From positions 760,501-824,500 of the forward strand of contig NZ_BQME02000001.1 in assembly GCF_022180385.2 (NCBI RefSeq): a stretch of 64,000 bases of DNA, given 5' to 3'. How positions within the stretch are numbered: position 1 is the stretch's first letter; the number at the start of each line of letters is the position of its first letter. The notes beneath the pieces are model-generated. The model was not told the DNA's origin. It did no database searches and saw only the letters and a list, made by a program, of their open reading frames with translations. Source of the stretch: Paenibacillus sp. L3-i20. Lineage in GTDB: Bacteria > Bacillota > Bacilli > Paenibacillales > Paenibacillaceae. This document shows, one piece after another, positions 46,156 to 54,560 of this stretch. A program made the translations under genes and the position numbers.

Positions 46156-46425
46156 TGCTTACTATTCAGAATACAATTTCCGGTTCGTTATCTAGGTACA
46201 ACTTGTGTTTGCTGTCGAACCTTTTTTGCCCAAAACGTGAAAATCAGTAAGAAATTAACGTTCTCTATTAAGAATCGACAAAACAATACAAAATCGTCCA
46301 AAGACAATGGAAGCATTTTCATGTAAGATGAAGTAGTTGCAATAACTTACATAATCCTCCTTCTTACATGCAACTGCTGTCGATATATAGAATACTACTG
46401 ATTATTGTTTAGGGGTGCATGTAGT

Positions 46426-46983
46426 GTGTACATTTCAAGGTCAATGAGGAAACCTAACAAGTCTCCTTCTTTATTTTACCTGACATTAGTTACGATCATG
46501 AGAATATTGTTTGGGTTTGGTTGGTTGCTAGCAGGTATTACTAAAATAACAGGAAAAACAGGAGAAATTTCATGGTTTCAATTTCCTGGACAATTTTTAA
46601 CCGAATATTTAAGTGCTGCTGCCTTAAAACCTCATGTCCCTGTCTTCTATAAATATTTTATAGAACACTTTTGCATTCATTGGGTTATACCTTTTAATTA
46701 TGCGATACCGATTGTTCAAATCATGATGGGCATATTTATTATGATGGGATTTAGAATTTTACCTTCTGTACTCATCTGTATGTTCATGCATGTGAATTTT
46801 ATATTGTCAGGTAATATGAACTTGATCAGCTTGACACTGTACACAAGTGCATTCCTTATTCTTCTGAATTTGCAGAAATCAAACGTATTTAGCATAGAAC
46901 ATCTTCCTTTACTTTCTAAGAGAAAAAGAAAGCGCAAACAATACGCTCATAGTCATCCTGTTACACCTACTGTAACGAGTTGA
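46426..46983 (+). CDS. DoxX-like membrane protein
   Basis: A 185-residue protein with four predicted membrane helices (MRILFGFGWLLAGITKITGK; AIPIVQIMMGIFIMMGF; LPSVLICMFMHVNFIL), matching the DoxX/DoxD family of small redox-linked membrane proteins. The C terminus is highly basic (SKRKRKRKQ). Start uncertain: GTG 46426 follows AGGGG, and ATG 46444 would drop six residues. Confidence 0.7.
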   Translation: MYISRSMRKPNKSPSLFYLTLVTIMRILFGFGWLLAGITKITGKTGEISWFQFPGQFLTEYLSAAALKPHVPVFYKYFIEHFCIHWVIPFNYAIPIVQIMMGIFIMMGFRILPSVLICMFMHVNFILSGNMNLISLTLYTSAFLILLNLQKSNVFSIEHLPLLSKRKRKRKQYAHSHPVTPTVTS

Positions 46984-46990
46984 TTAATAA

Positions 46991-47029
46991 AAAGCAGCTA
47001 GTTCCTCATCCGAGGGCTGGCTGCTTTTC
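46991..47029 (+). terminator. Terminator after the DoxX-like gene
   Basis: AAAGCAGC pairs with GCTGCTTT, with an inner TCCTC/GAGGG stem, followed by TTTTC. Confidence 0.8.
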
Positions 47030-47058
47030 TTCTTCTAGCTTCACTACTAGATTTCAGG

Positions 47059-47086
47059 TGTAAAATTTCTGTAATTTTTGTACAAT
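47059..47086 (+). promoter_or_regulatory. Promoter of the immunity-linked two-component genes
   Basis: Two adjacent similar 11-mers, TGTAAAATTTC (47059-47069) and TGTAATTTTTG (47070-47080), abut a TACAAT box (47081-47086). A regulator-dependent promoter with direct repeats in place of a -35 is plausible. Confidence 0.4.
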
Positions 47087-47123
47087 GAGGTAATGTAATC
47101 CATTTTAGAAAGGGTGGGAGATA

Positions 47124-47798
47124 ATGGGTAATCAGATTTTGTATTTTGAGGATGATGTTGAAATAGGCGATTTGGTTACAAAAGATTTAGAAAGTAGAGG
47201 GTACGGAGTTACATGGAGAGTATCATCTGATCAGTACCCCCAATTTATTAAACAAGCAGATTTAATTATATTAGATATTATGCTTCCTGGCTTAGATGGT
47301 TTTACAATTGGCGAACGCATAAAAGCAATACGCTCAGACGTTCCAATTATTTTTTTAACAGCTCGTACATCTATTGAAGATGTTTTAAAAGGACTTGTAT
47401 ACGCGGATGATTATCTCACCAAGCCCTTTCACCCCGATGAATTAGCCGCTAGAATTGATGTTCTTCTCCGAAGATTTGATAAGGTCGCAAAGAGTAGCGT
47501 TAACATTCAACATTTAGTAATTGATTTTAATACTAATCGAATTATGGATACCCGTACAAATGATGAAATTATATTGACGGAAAAACAACATAAAATTTTT
47601 TATTATTTTCTAAGACACCCTAATCAAATACTTACAAAAGAACAGATTTACGAGCACATTTGGGAGCAATCGTACATTGAAGGCGATAAAACTTTAATGG
47701 TGCATATCAGATATTTACGACAAAAAATTGAGATAGACCCTCAGTTTCCGACTGTTATTGAAACGATTCGTGGTATTGGTTACAGGGTGAAACAATGA
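47124..47798 (+). CDS. OmpR-family response regulator next to immunity ABC genes
   Basis: A 224-residue regulator with YFEDDVE, phosphoacceptor LIILDIMLPGLDG and lysine LTKPF. The loop before DDYLTKPF lacks the usual glycine (GLVYADDY). The winged helix contains LTEKQHKIFYYFL and MVHIRYLRQKIEI. It overlaps the kinase by 4 bases. It lies directly upstream of a LanFE-like transporter, so it probably controls immunity. Confidence 0.88.
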   Translation: MGNQILYFEDDVEIGDLVTKDLESRGYGVTWRVSSDQYPQFIKQADLIILDIMLPGLDGFTIGERIKAIRSDVPIIFLTARTSIEDVLKGLVYADDYLTKPFHPDELAARIDVLLRRFDKVAKSSVNIQHLVIDFNTNRIMDTRTNDEIILTEKQHKIFYYFLRHPNQILTKEQIYEHIWEQSYIEGDKTLMVHIRYLRQKIEIDPQFPTVIETIRGIGYRVKQ

Positions 47799-49129
47799 AA
47801 TTATCTACGAGATATCTCTTAATTATTGTATTATCTATTTTTATATTCCCTATCTCATATCTTGGTGTTAATCTTGTGTACTACTTTGCTTTAACCGGAT
47901 TAAATGATCAATCTTCAGAAATTTATCATGATCCTATCGAGACCAAGAAAGAATGGAATGAGATTGTAGCTGGACTATCCGGCAAATCCAATAATGAAAT
48001 TATAAACGGACTTACAAAAGCTGAAAATTATCAAAATGCCCAAGTAAAGTGGGTAAATTCTGATGGGATATTACTTTTTAATACTAATAAAAACGACGAT
48101 ACATCTTGGAATGTGGGTAAAGCAATAGCGTTTATGCAACAAGCGGATAGCTCTTCCTATTTTACTGTTACAACTTCTTTAATAGGAAGCGAAAATGAAG
48201 GATTCGTTATTTTACAAATCCCTCTCAAATATGTTGGATCTCAGTGGGATATTGTTCGTGATAAATATGTGATTATCTGGTTTGGTGCACTTGCGTTTAT
48301 ATGGTCATTAGTTATATTTGTTTCGTGGTTATTTTTCAATAAATTACGCAAGCGACTTGTAGCGCTTCAATTAAATATGGAAAAGGAATGGGAGCACGGA
48401 ATACCACCACAATTAATGGTTAAAGTAAATGATGAAATTGGACAACTGGAACACTCTTTCAATAAAATGGCGGAGCAAATTCGTGTAAGTAAACAAAATG
48501 AACAGCAACAAACAGAACTGCGTAAACAACTCATTACTAATTTATCTCATGATATTCGTACACCTTTAACAGTCATTAGAGGCCATGCTTTTAAATTGAA
48601 TCAGTGTTCCTTGTCTGGAGAAGCCGAAGCATCCGCAAAAGCAATTCAGAATAAAGTCGATTTTTTAGGTGTGTTAATTGACAACATGGCTTCCTTTACA
48701 CTTCTTAGCTCCGGAATGCTTCCAATGAATATGACTGAGGTTGATGTGAGAAAAATTGTTCGATCGTCGATGTCAGAGTGGTATCCTATCTTTGAACAAA
48801 AAGGATTTCAAATCGATATTGAGCTAGATCACTCAGTAATATGGAGAATGGATGAAGTTTGGTTTAAGCGGGTCCTCGATAATCTGTTGCAGAATGTGAT
48901 GCGGCATGCTCAATCCGGTAAGTATATTGCTATTAAGTTTGTAAAAACTCCACAATACGTAGGATTATTAATTAAGGACCATGGTCCCGGCATGGAGGCA
49001 ATATCCGAATGGAGAGGCACAGGCATTGGTCTTTCCATCATTTCTGAAATGCTGACTCAAATGAATATTGCGTATGAATGGAACAGCACACCTCAGGGTA
49101 CTGAAATTATCATTTATGCAAAAGAATGA
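47795..49129 (+). CDS. Sensor histidine kinase next to immunity ABC genes
   Basis: A 444-residue kinase. Two membrane helices (about 8-30 and 160-182) bound an extracellular domain of about 130 residues; a HAMP-like linker precedes the motif TNLSHDIRTPLTVIRGH. The ATPase domain has LDNLLQNVMRHA, DHGPGM and GTGIGLSIISEM. The sizeable sensor domain could detect the mature lantibiotic or other cell-wall stress; this is inference from location. Confidence 0.88.
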   Translation: MKLSTRYLLIIVLSIFIFPISYLGVNLVYYFALTGLNDQSSEIYHDPIETKKEWNEIVAGLSGKSNNEIINGLTKAENYQNAQVKWVNSDGILLFNTNKNDDTSWNVGKAIAFMQQADSSSYFTVTTSLIGSENEGFVILQIPLKYVGSQWDIVRDKYVIIWFGALAFIWSLVIFVSWLFFNKLRKRLVALQLNMEKEWEHGIPPQLMVKVNDEIGQLEHSFNKMAEQIRVSKQNEQQQTELRKQLITNLSHDIRTPLTVIRGHAFKLNQCSLSGEAEASAKAIQNKVDFLGVLIDNMASFTLLSSGMLPMNMTEVDVRKIVRSSMSEWYPIFEQKGFQIDIELDHSVIWRMDEVWFKRVLDNLLQNVMRHAQSGKYIAIKFVKTPQYVGLLIKDHGPGMEAISEWRGTGIGLSIISEMLTQMNIAYEWNSTPQGTEIIIYAKE

Positions 49130-49145
49130 ATGACTTACACGATCG

Positions 49146-49180
49146 AACTGACATTGGACCGCCGATGTCAGTTTTTTTAT
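49146..49180 (+). terminator. Terminator after the kinase gene
   Basis: AACTGACAT pairs with ATGTCAGTT (9 bp) and runs into TTTTTTT. Confidence 0.88.
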
Positions 49181-49235
49181 TGATAAAAATATGCATGATT
49201 TAGAAATTTTCATCCATTTTTGAATTTAACCTATT

Positions 49236-49268
49236 TTTAAACAAGATCACACCTTGGATTTAAACAAG
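49236..49268 (+). promoter_or_regulatory. Direct repeats upstream of the immunity transporter
   Basis: TTTAAACAAG occurs exactly at 49236-49245 and 49259-49268 (23-bp period), with a degenerate third copy near 49221. ACAAT/TATAAC promoter-like boxes follow at 49276-49292 and the ATPase gene starts at 49318. Candidate binding site for the adjacent response regulator. Confidence 0.4.
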
Positions 49269-49317
49269 TCTGACTACAATAACATTATAACTAGAAAAAG
49301 AAAGGAGATGGCTACTA

Positions 49318-50235
49318 ATGTCCGCTCAATATTTATTGGAAGCTCAAGGGATAAACGTCAATATTAAAAAACATTCCATACTCAAAAATGTAAATCTTAG
49401 TCTGAAGGGAGGTAAAATATACGGCCTGCTTGGTCCCAATGGGGCCGGTAAAACAACATTGCTAAAAGTATTGCTTGGAATCAATCGTCCCATCACAGGA
49501 AAAGTGTTGTTTAACCAACACAATCTTTACGAAAATCCAAATAAGGATGTTTTAAAAACGATCGGAAGCATTATAGAATATCCCGGTTTCTATGAGAATC
49601 TAACTTTATATGAAAATTTAGACCTGCATCTACGCTATCAAGGTAAGTCAGCATCACAAAATGAAATAAATGAATTACTCGGATCAGTTGGCCTTTTTTC
49701 TGACAGAAGTAAGCTCTTTTCACAAACTTCGTTAGGAATGAAGCAAAGACTGGGTATCGCAAGGTCTATGTCCCACAAACCTAAATTATTACTATTGGAT
49801 GAACCTACGAACGGACTAGATCCGCAAGGTATTAAAGAAATTCGAGAAACACTTATTAGCGAAGTTATAAGCAGAGGCACAACAGTCATCATATCCAGCC
49901 ATATTTTAAGTGAAATTAATCTTATGGCAGATGAACTCATCATGATGAATAAAGGTGAAATCATATTTGAAACAAATAATATGAAAAAACACCACCCTAT
50001 GTTTTTGTATAGAGGAAAAGTTTTAACAACATTCCAAAAAGCAAAGTTAGAAGCGATCTCGGATCATATCTACATGGACGATAACGGCGTAATTGAGTTC
50101 ATTTCCACTCTAACAAAAGATGAATTTACTCAATATGCAGCTACACATGAACTACAGTTAGAAAACGTTGAAGCATTTGAGCTTCCATTAGAGGATCTTT
50201 ATATGAAATTAATTTCGAGGAGCACACAATCATGA
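49318..50235 (+). CDS. Lantibiotic-immunity-type ABC ATPase (LanF-like)
   Basis: A 305-residue ATPase: Walker A GLLGPNGAGKTTLLK, signature FSQTSLGMKQRLGIARSM, Walker B LLLLDEPTNGLDPQG, H loop ISSHILSE. The SLGMKQRLGIA variant and size fit LanF/BcrA proteins, which expel lantibiotics from the producer's membrane. AAAGGAGATG precedes the ATG. It starts an operon with a permease and a small membrane protein, just before comQ. Confidence 0.87.
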   Translation: MSAQYLLEAQGINVNIKKHSILKNVNLSLKGGKIYGLLGPNGAGKTTLLKVLLGINRPITGKVLFNQHNLYENPNKDVLKTIGSIIEYPGFYENLTLYENLDLHLRYQGKSASQNEINELLGSVGLFSDRSKLFSQTSLGMKQRLGIARSMSHKPKLLLLDEPTNGLDPQGIKEIRETLISEVISRGTTVIISSHILSEINLMADELIMMNKGEIIFETNNMKKHHPMFLYRGKVLTTFQKAKLEAISDHIYMDDNGVIEFISTLTKDEFTQYAATHELQLENVEAFELPLEDLYMKLISRSTQS

Positions 50236-50966
50236 ACATACTCATAAAGAATGAAATGCTTAAGCTTAAACGTATTAAGTCAGTCATTGTTATCGTATTG
50301 CTCAGTTTGTTCCCCTATCTAATCAATACGATAGGGTTACTTTCGATGAGATCGGATACGGATTATGATCGATACTATTTCTTCGTATTTAATCAGAACG
50401 CAATATTGTTTCCGACCATCATCTTTATTTTTACTGGATATGTCTTTTACTTGGAATTCAAAAATAGGACGATGCTGAATTGGATTTCGTATCCTTTCAA
50501 TAATTTCAAACTTCTGCTTTCTAAAATGCTTACCATCTTCATCTTTTTATTTTTTGTAGCATTTCTAACTCACTTGATTCATTTATCAACGTTGTGGGCT
50601 TCATATTCAGGCGAAATAAAACCGTTTGAAATAATAAATTTATTTCTCGGCTCATTATCATTTTCAACATTAAGCCTACTCATGATTCCAGTTGCGGCAT
50701 TGATCGCTTTTGTCACACGTAATCTTGTTACCGTAATTATTATAGGAGTTGCTTCTATCTTTGTTACAACTATGTTGCTAGGAGCCGACTTTTCTATAGC
50801 TTACCCTTTCGCCTACATTTACAGATTAAGTATTCAGTTTTTTGATCCCACATTTGGATATCCGAGTGTTAGCTTCACACTCTGGGGAGCATTAATACTT
50901 GTCTGTTATGTGCTTATACCTGGTTTATTGCTTTACAGAGCTGCACAAAATCCACGAATTAATTAG
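50232..50966 (+). CDS. Lantibiotic-immunity-type ABC permease (LanE-like)
   Basis: A 244-residue membrane protein with six predicted helices, starting MNILIKNEMLKLKRIKSVIV and containing the ABC-2 motif LEFKNRTMLNWISYPFNNFK. It overlaps the ATPase gene by ATGA. Pairs with the LanF-like ATPase; the presumed substrate is the lanthipeptide encoded 8 kb away. Confidence 0.82.
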   Translation: MNILIKNEMLKLKRIKSVIVIVLLSLFPYLINTIGLLSMRSDTDYDRYYFFVFNQNAILFPTIIFIFTGYVFYLEFKNRTMLNWISYPFNNFKLLLSKMLTIFIFLFFVAFLTHLIHLSTLWASYSGEIKPFEIINLFLGSLSFSTLSLLMIPVAALIAFVTRNLVTVIIIGVASIFVTTMLLGADFSIAYPFAYIYRLSIQFFDPTFGYPSVSFTLWGALILVCYVLIPGLLLYRAAQNPRIN

Positions 50967-50980
50967 AAGGAGTGAATGTT

Positions 50981-51172
50981 ATGGGACCAATATTTTTGAT
51001 TATCGCAGTAATTTCGCTCGCTATAGCCCTCTTTATGTTTATTGGGAGGGTCATTACAGATGGTTTATCAAAAGCGTTAGAACGTGGAAATAAATCATCA
51101 AAAGTTATTTTATACAGCTTTATCGTATATTTAGTTAGCTTCGGAGGTTTTATCTTTGTGACAAATAATTAG
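50981..51172 (+). CDS. Small two-helix membrane protein in immunity operon
   Basis: A 63-residue protein made almost entirely of two hydrophobic helices (about 2-22 and 42-62) joined by a charged loop, TDGLSKALERGNKSSK. ATG 50981 follows AGAAGGAG; a GTG at 50972 overlaps that site. It could be an accessory immunity peptide or a minimal third transporter part; no family was recognised. Confidence 0.65.
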   Translation: MGPIFLIIAVISLAIALFMFIGRVITDGLSKALERGNKSSKVILYSFIVYLVSFGGFIFVTNN

Positions 51173-51217
51173 GTGCCTGGAAAATGTGTATGGATATCGT
51201 TTAAAGGAGTTGCTTAA

Positions 51218-52093
51218 TTGGTGGCCGAATTAATATCTAACAAATCTTTCCAAGACATATGTGGCGAATCACTACTATTTAAACAAAGGGAAAATACCCC
51301 ATTTAAAGAAATAGCTACTGCTCACTACATCGCATTTGGTGGAAACTCTGATGATATGCACAGAGTTTCCACTGCTGTTGAACAGCTTATCTTGTCTTTG
51401 GATATCTTTGATGATATTCAAGATAACGATAATGAAGAGGCTCCTTGGAGACAAATAGATAGTTCTCAAGCTATCAACATTGCTTTATGGTTTTTGAGCT
51501 CTTCTATTAAGCAGCTAGCCTCCCTAGAGATACCCGGAGCATTAAAAAACATTCAATATTTTTCAAACTTTTTAAGCACATCAATCGAAGGCCAATTTCT
51601 TGATTTAAACAATCAATGCAACACAGAGGAACAATATTTAGACATGTGTGCAAAGAAGTCAGGTTCCCTAGTAGCAATTAGCAGTTTAATTGGCACATCA
51701 ATGGCTACTGATCAGAATCATGAAATTGTAGCTCAATATGCATCCGCTATAGGTATTGCTGGTCAGATAGCCAACGATAGTAACGATCTATTTTGTTTTG
51801 ATTCCAAAAGCGACTGGAGACAAAAAAAGAAGACGCTGCCCATCATATACTTGCTTGAAAACAAAGAGATGGGAAGCGAACTTATTTATGATTATTTAAA
51901 TGAGAAAATTAGTTACGAACATTTTGTAAGTCGAAAAGAGGAGGTGATAAATGCGTTACATGATTCGGGAGCATTAATCTATGCTGATGTTGTAAAAAGA
52001 AGTTATGAACAGAAGGCAATCGCATTAATTCAAACGATGCCCATCAGTGTCGGGAATCAAGATTATTTAATAGATAGCTTATTAAAAAAATAA
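51218..52093 (+). CDS. comQ: ComQ-like isoprenyl transferase
   Basis: Isoprenyl-diphosphate-synthase-fold enzyme of 291 residues that would attach an isoprenyl chain to the ComX tryptophan and help its maturation and export. The first aspartate-rich motif is DDIQD within LDIFDDIQDND; the second region is NDSND in GQIANDSNDLFCF. B. subtilis ComQ is about 299 residues. Start TTG 51218 (or GTG 51221) follows AAAGGAG by eight bases. The gene directly precedes comX. Confidence 0.88.
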   Translation: MVAELISNKSFQDICGESLLFKQRENTPFKEIATAHYIAFGGNSDDMHRVSTAVEQLILSLDIFDDIQDNDNEEAPWRQIDSSQAINIALWFLSSSIKQLASLEIPGALKNIQYFSNFLSTSIEGQFLDLNNQCNTEEQYLDMCAKKSGSLVAISSLIGTSMATDQNHEIVAQYASAIGIAGQIANDSNDLFCFDSKSDWRQKKKTLPIIYLLENKEMGSELIYDYLNEKISYEHFVSRKEEVINALHDSGALIYADVVKRSYEQKAIALIQTMPISVGNQDYLIDSLLKK

Positions 52094-52107
52094 TAATAGG
52101 AGTGATA

Positions 52108-52266
52108 ATGATGGCAGAGATGATTAAATATTTGCAAAAAAACAAAGAGGTTATTTCAAAAGTAAAAGAAGGTAAAGCATCGTTAATAGGTATCTCAAGG
52201 GAAGAAGAGAAAGTTATTTTGGATTCATTTGATGGCGAAAGAACTAAATCTTATTACTGGATGTAA
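52108..52266 (+). CDS. comX: ComX pre-pheromone
   Basis: A 52-codon gene between comQ and comP, 14 bases after comQ and 11 before comP, with AGGAGTGAT at the start (ATG 52108 or 52111). The N-terminal part, MAEMIKYLQKNKEV then KEGKASLIG, matches the pattern of B. subtilis ComX (MQDLINY..., KEACLIG). The C terminus is ERTKSYYWM, with a single tryptophan at residue 51, the residue isoprenylated in known ComX pheromones. The mature peptide would be some 5-10 C-terminal residues. The tryptophan one residue from the end is an uncommon placement. Confidence 0.88.
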   Translation: MMAEMIKYLQKNKEVISKVKEGKASLIGISREEEKVILDSFDGERTKSYYWM

Positions 52267-52277
52267 AGAGAAAAACT

Positions 52278-54560
52278 ATGAAAACCCGGAATGTTTATCT
52301 CATCTTCATTATTTTATTTCTAGTGACCGTTTATATTGTAGACATTATTTTCAAATATCCTCTAGTAGGAATTAAAGCTGAAAAATTAAATAATGAATAT
52401 TACGTAATTAATGAAATTTATACATCCGGTTGGGCAAATACAAAATCAATAAAACCTGGTGACAAGCTATATATGCCGAGCGATGATGCTACGGCAATAG
52501 GTAGTAAAAAGAAAATTGAGAGCATCACTTCACTTATTGTTCTTCGAAATGATACGTTTGTTTCTATAAAAGTTAACTATAAGGATGTTACCTTTAAATA
52601 TTTGTTAAGTACATATTTACCTATCCTTTTATTTATTGTTAATTTATTAATATCACTCTATATGATCATCAAATCAAAAAGAAAGAAGGAAATAACATAC
52701 CTTTCCTTCTTTTTCATGTCAGTAAGTTTAGGTTACTTAGGAGCGAGTCTATCTGCTCGAGATATTTTTACCGGAAATATTATTACCAGTATTTCATTGT
52801 ATTTGTGTCCCGTCTTATTTGTGCATTATCTTGTTGAATCTACAAAGAGTAAAGATATTAAGCTGCTCAGTTCCAGATGGATCGCATACCTATACTCCCT
52901 GGCAATTGGATTAACAATAATAGTGAATTTGTTCTACAAAGCGTATTCACAGTCCGCACCGTATCTGCTTGCGTTACTCGTTATCGTCGTGCTCACGGTT
53001 AGCTTAACGTTGCTACGCATAAAAACGTTACACTTCTTGTTATTTGATATGAAGTTTAAGGTTGTTCTTTATGCTATTACTGTAGCATTTTTCCCCTTTT
53101 TGTTTTTGTACATTTTACCGGAAGTCTTTTTAGGTGAAGCTATTTTACCTGCAGAATATACAACCATCTTCTTATTTGCGATCCCATTCTCAGCTATCTA
53201 CATCATTATTAATGACAAAATGGCTGACATGGAATATGTATTCCATCGTCTTTTGTACTATATTATTTTATCTACTTTACCCTCTTTAATTATTTTCACA
53301 TTAATAAATATAATCATTAACCATGAACTTGGTGTAACACAAGGCGCAAGAATCTTTGTCATATGCTTAAGCACGATAGTTGGTTTTTTATTTTTAAAAG
53401 AAGAATACGATAACTTAATTGGTAGCAAGCTATTTCCAAAGAAACAGAGATATCAAGAAAGCTTACTCAGATATTCAGTTGACGGGAAAAAGAGCAACAC
53501 CGCTGATGAGCTTATACAAGTTTTGACCAAAGAAATTAAAGCGGTTATTTCATCAGAATATGTTATAAAAGTTCAATATTGCCGTAAAAACGGTGTTTTT
53601 TGCTATAACGATCCCTATATAGAAAGAGATATTGTCTATATAAAATCAAGTATAGATATGTATGAATTACAGATCGGACAATTATTAAATTCCTATAGTG
53701 GCTATTTTCTTGTCGTTAGTGAAAATGCAAAAATGTATACGTTAATTTATATCAGCTTCAAAAAGTACGGTGTGAAATTAAATAAAGATGATGTGATCTG
53801 GCTAAGAACAATAGCATTGAACACCAATATCGCCTTACAGTGTTATTTATTTATGCATGATATATTAAATGAAATTGATAGTATTCGTACCGGACGAAAC
53901 AGCTCCTTAATGCTTACAAGAATGTTTTTTACAATATCAGAGGAAGAAAGAAAAAAACTATCGAAAGAGATTCATGACTCCATTCTACAAGAGCTTATTT
54001 TTATGTATAGAGAACTTGAAGAACAAGCTAAAGGTAATAACAATCTTCATTCTTTGAGTGAAAGGCTATTAGAGGCCATCCGTCATACTAGAGAAGCCTG
54101 CTTCGACCTGCGGCCTCCATTTTTAACTGAAATGGGTATTGTTGATTCTGTTAAGTCGATGATTGATAGATATCAAACAAGAGAAGGCATCATAATAGAT
54201 TTTGTACATAACGTCGAAGTCGATGTGCAGCCGAGCGAAGAAATATCCATTAACATTTATAGAATCATACAAGAATTACTTAATAATGCAGTTAAACACT
54301 CTAAAGCTGATTGTATCGTCTTATCCCTCGCACTTAATACAGAACGTTTACTACTATTGTATGAAGATGATGGGGTTGGCTTTGATGTCAAAGCAAATAA
54401 TAGTACCAAAAAACAGTTTGGAATTGTTGGGATTAATGAAAGGGTGAAAAGTATAGGAGGTACTGTGACAATGTCTTCTCAACCAAATGAAGGTTTATTA
54501 GTAAAAGTACATGTTCAAAATAAAAACGACACAAAAAGGGGCGAGGATAAGTTGTTATGA
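52278..54560 (+). CDS. comP: ComP-like sensor histidine kinase
   Basis: Pheromone receptor kinase of 760 residues. A first membrane helix (about 6-26) is followed by an extracellular PDZ-like stretch (GWANTKSIKPGDKLYMP, about 30-105), then seven or so more helices (to about 370), the layout of ComP. The cytoplasmic part has a HisKA_3 domain with phosphoacceptor His566 (SKEIHDSILQEL) and the ATPase motifs ELLNNAVKHSKA, EDDGVGFD and GIVGINERV. It overlaps comA by ATGA. Confidence 0.9.
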   Translation: MKTRNVYLIFIILFLVTVYIVDIIFKYPLVGIKAEKLNNEYYVINEIYTSGWANTKSIKPGDKLYMPSDDATAIGSKKKIESITSLIVLRNDTFVSIKVNYKDVTFKYLLSTYLPILLFIVNLLISLYMIIKSKRKKEITYLSFFFMSVSLGYLGASLSARDIFTGNIITSISLYLCPVLFVHYLVESTKSKDIKLLSSRWIAYLYSLAIGLTIIVNLFYKAYSQSAPYLLALLVIVVLTVSLTLLRIKTLHFLLFDMKFKVVLYAITVAFFPFLFLYILPEVFLGEAILPAEYTTIFLFAIPFSAIYIIINDKMADMEYVFHRLLYYIILSTLPSLIIFTLINIIINHELGVTQGARIFVICLSTIVGFLFLKEEYDNLIGSKLFPKKQRYQESLLRYSVDGKKSNTADELIQVLTKEIKAVISSEYVIKVQYCRKNGVFCYNDPYIERDIVYIKSSIDMYELQIGQLLNSYSGYFLVVSENAKMYTLIYISFKKYGVKLNKDDVIWLRTIALNTNIALQCYLFMHDILNEIDSIRTGRNSSLMLTRMFFTISEEERKKLSKEIHDSILQELIFMYRELEEQAKGNNNLHSLSERLLEAIRHTREACFDLRPPFLTEMGIVDSVKSMIDRYQTREGIIIDFVHNVEVDVQPSEEISINIYRIIQELLNNAVKHSKADCIVLSLALNTERLLLLYEDDGVGFDVKANNSTKKQFGIVGINERVKSIGGTVTMSSQPNEGLLVKVHVQNKNDTKRGEDKLL

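Noticed and set aside
46320-46373. Imperfect inverted repeat CATGTAAGA...TCTTACATG upstream of the DoxX-like gene
   Set aside because: It has no T-run or matching promoter position and no regulator to assign; too weak to report as a site.
51203-52266. comQ considered as a polyprenyl synthase for menaquinone
   Set aside because: The gene sits between an immunity operon and comX-comP-comA and the protein is ComQ-sized; the ComX gene right behind it settles the assignment.
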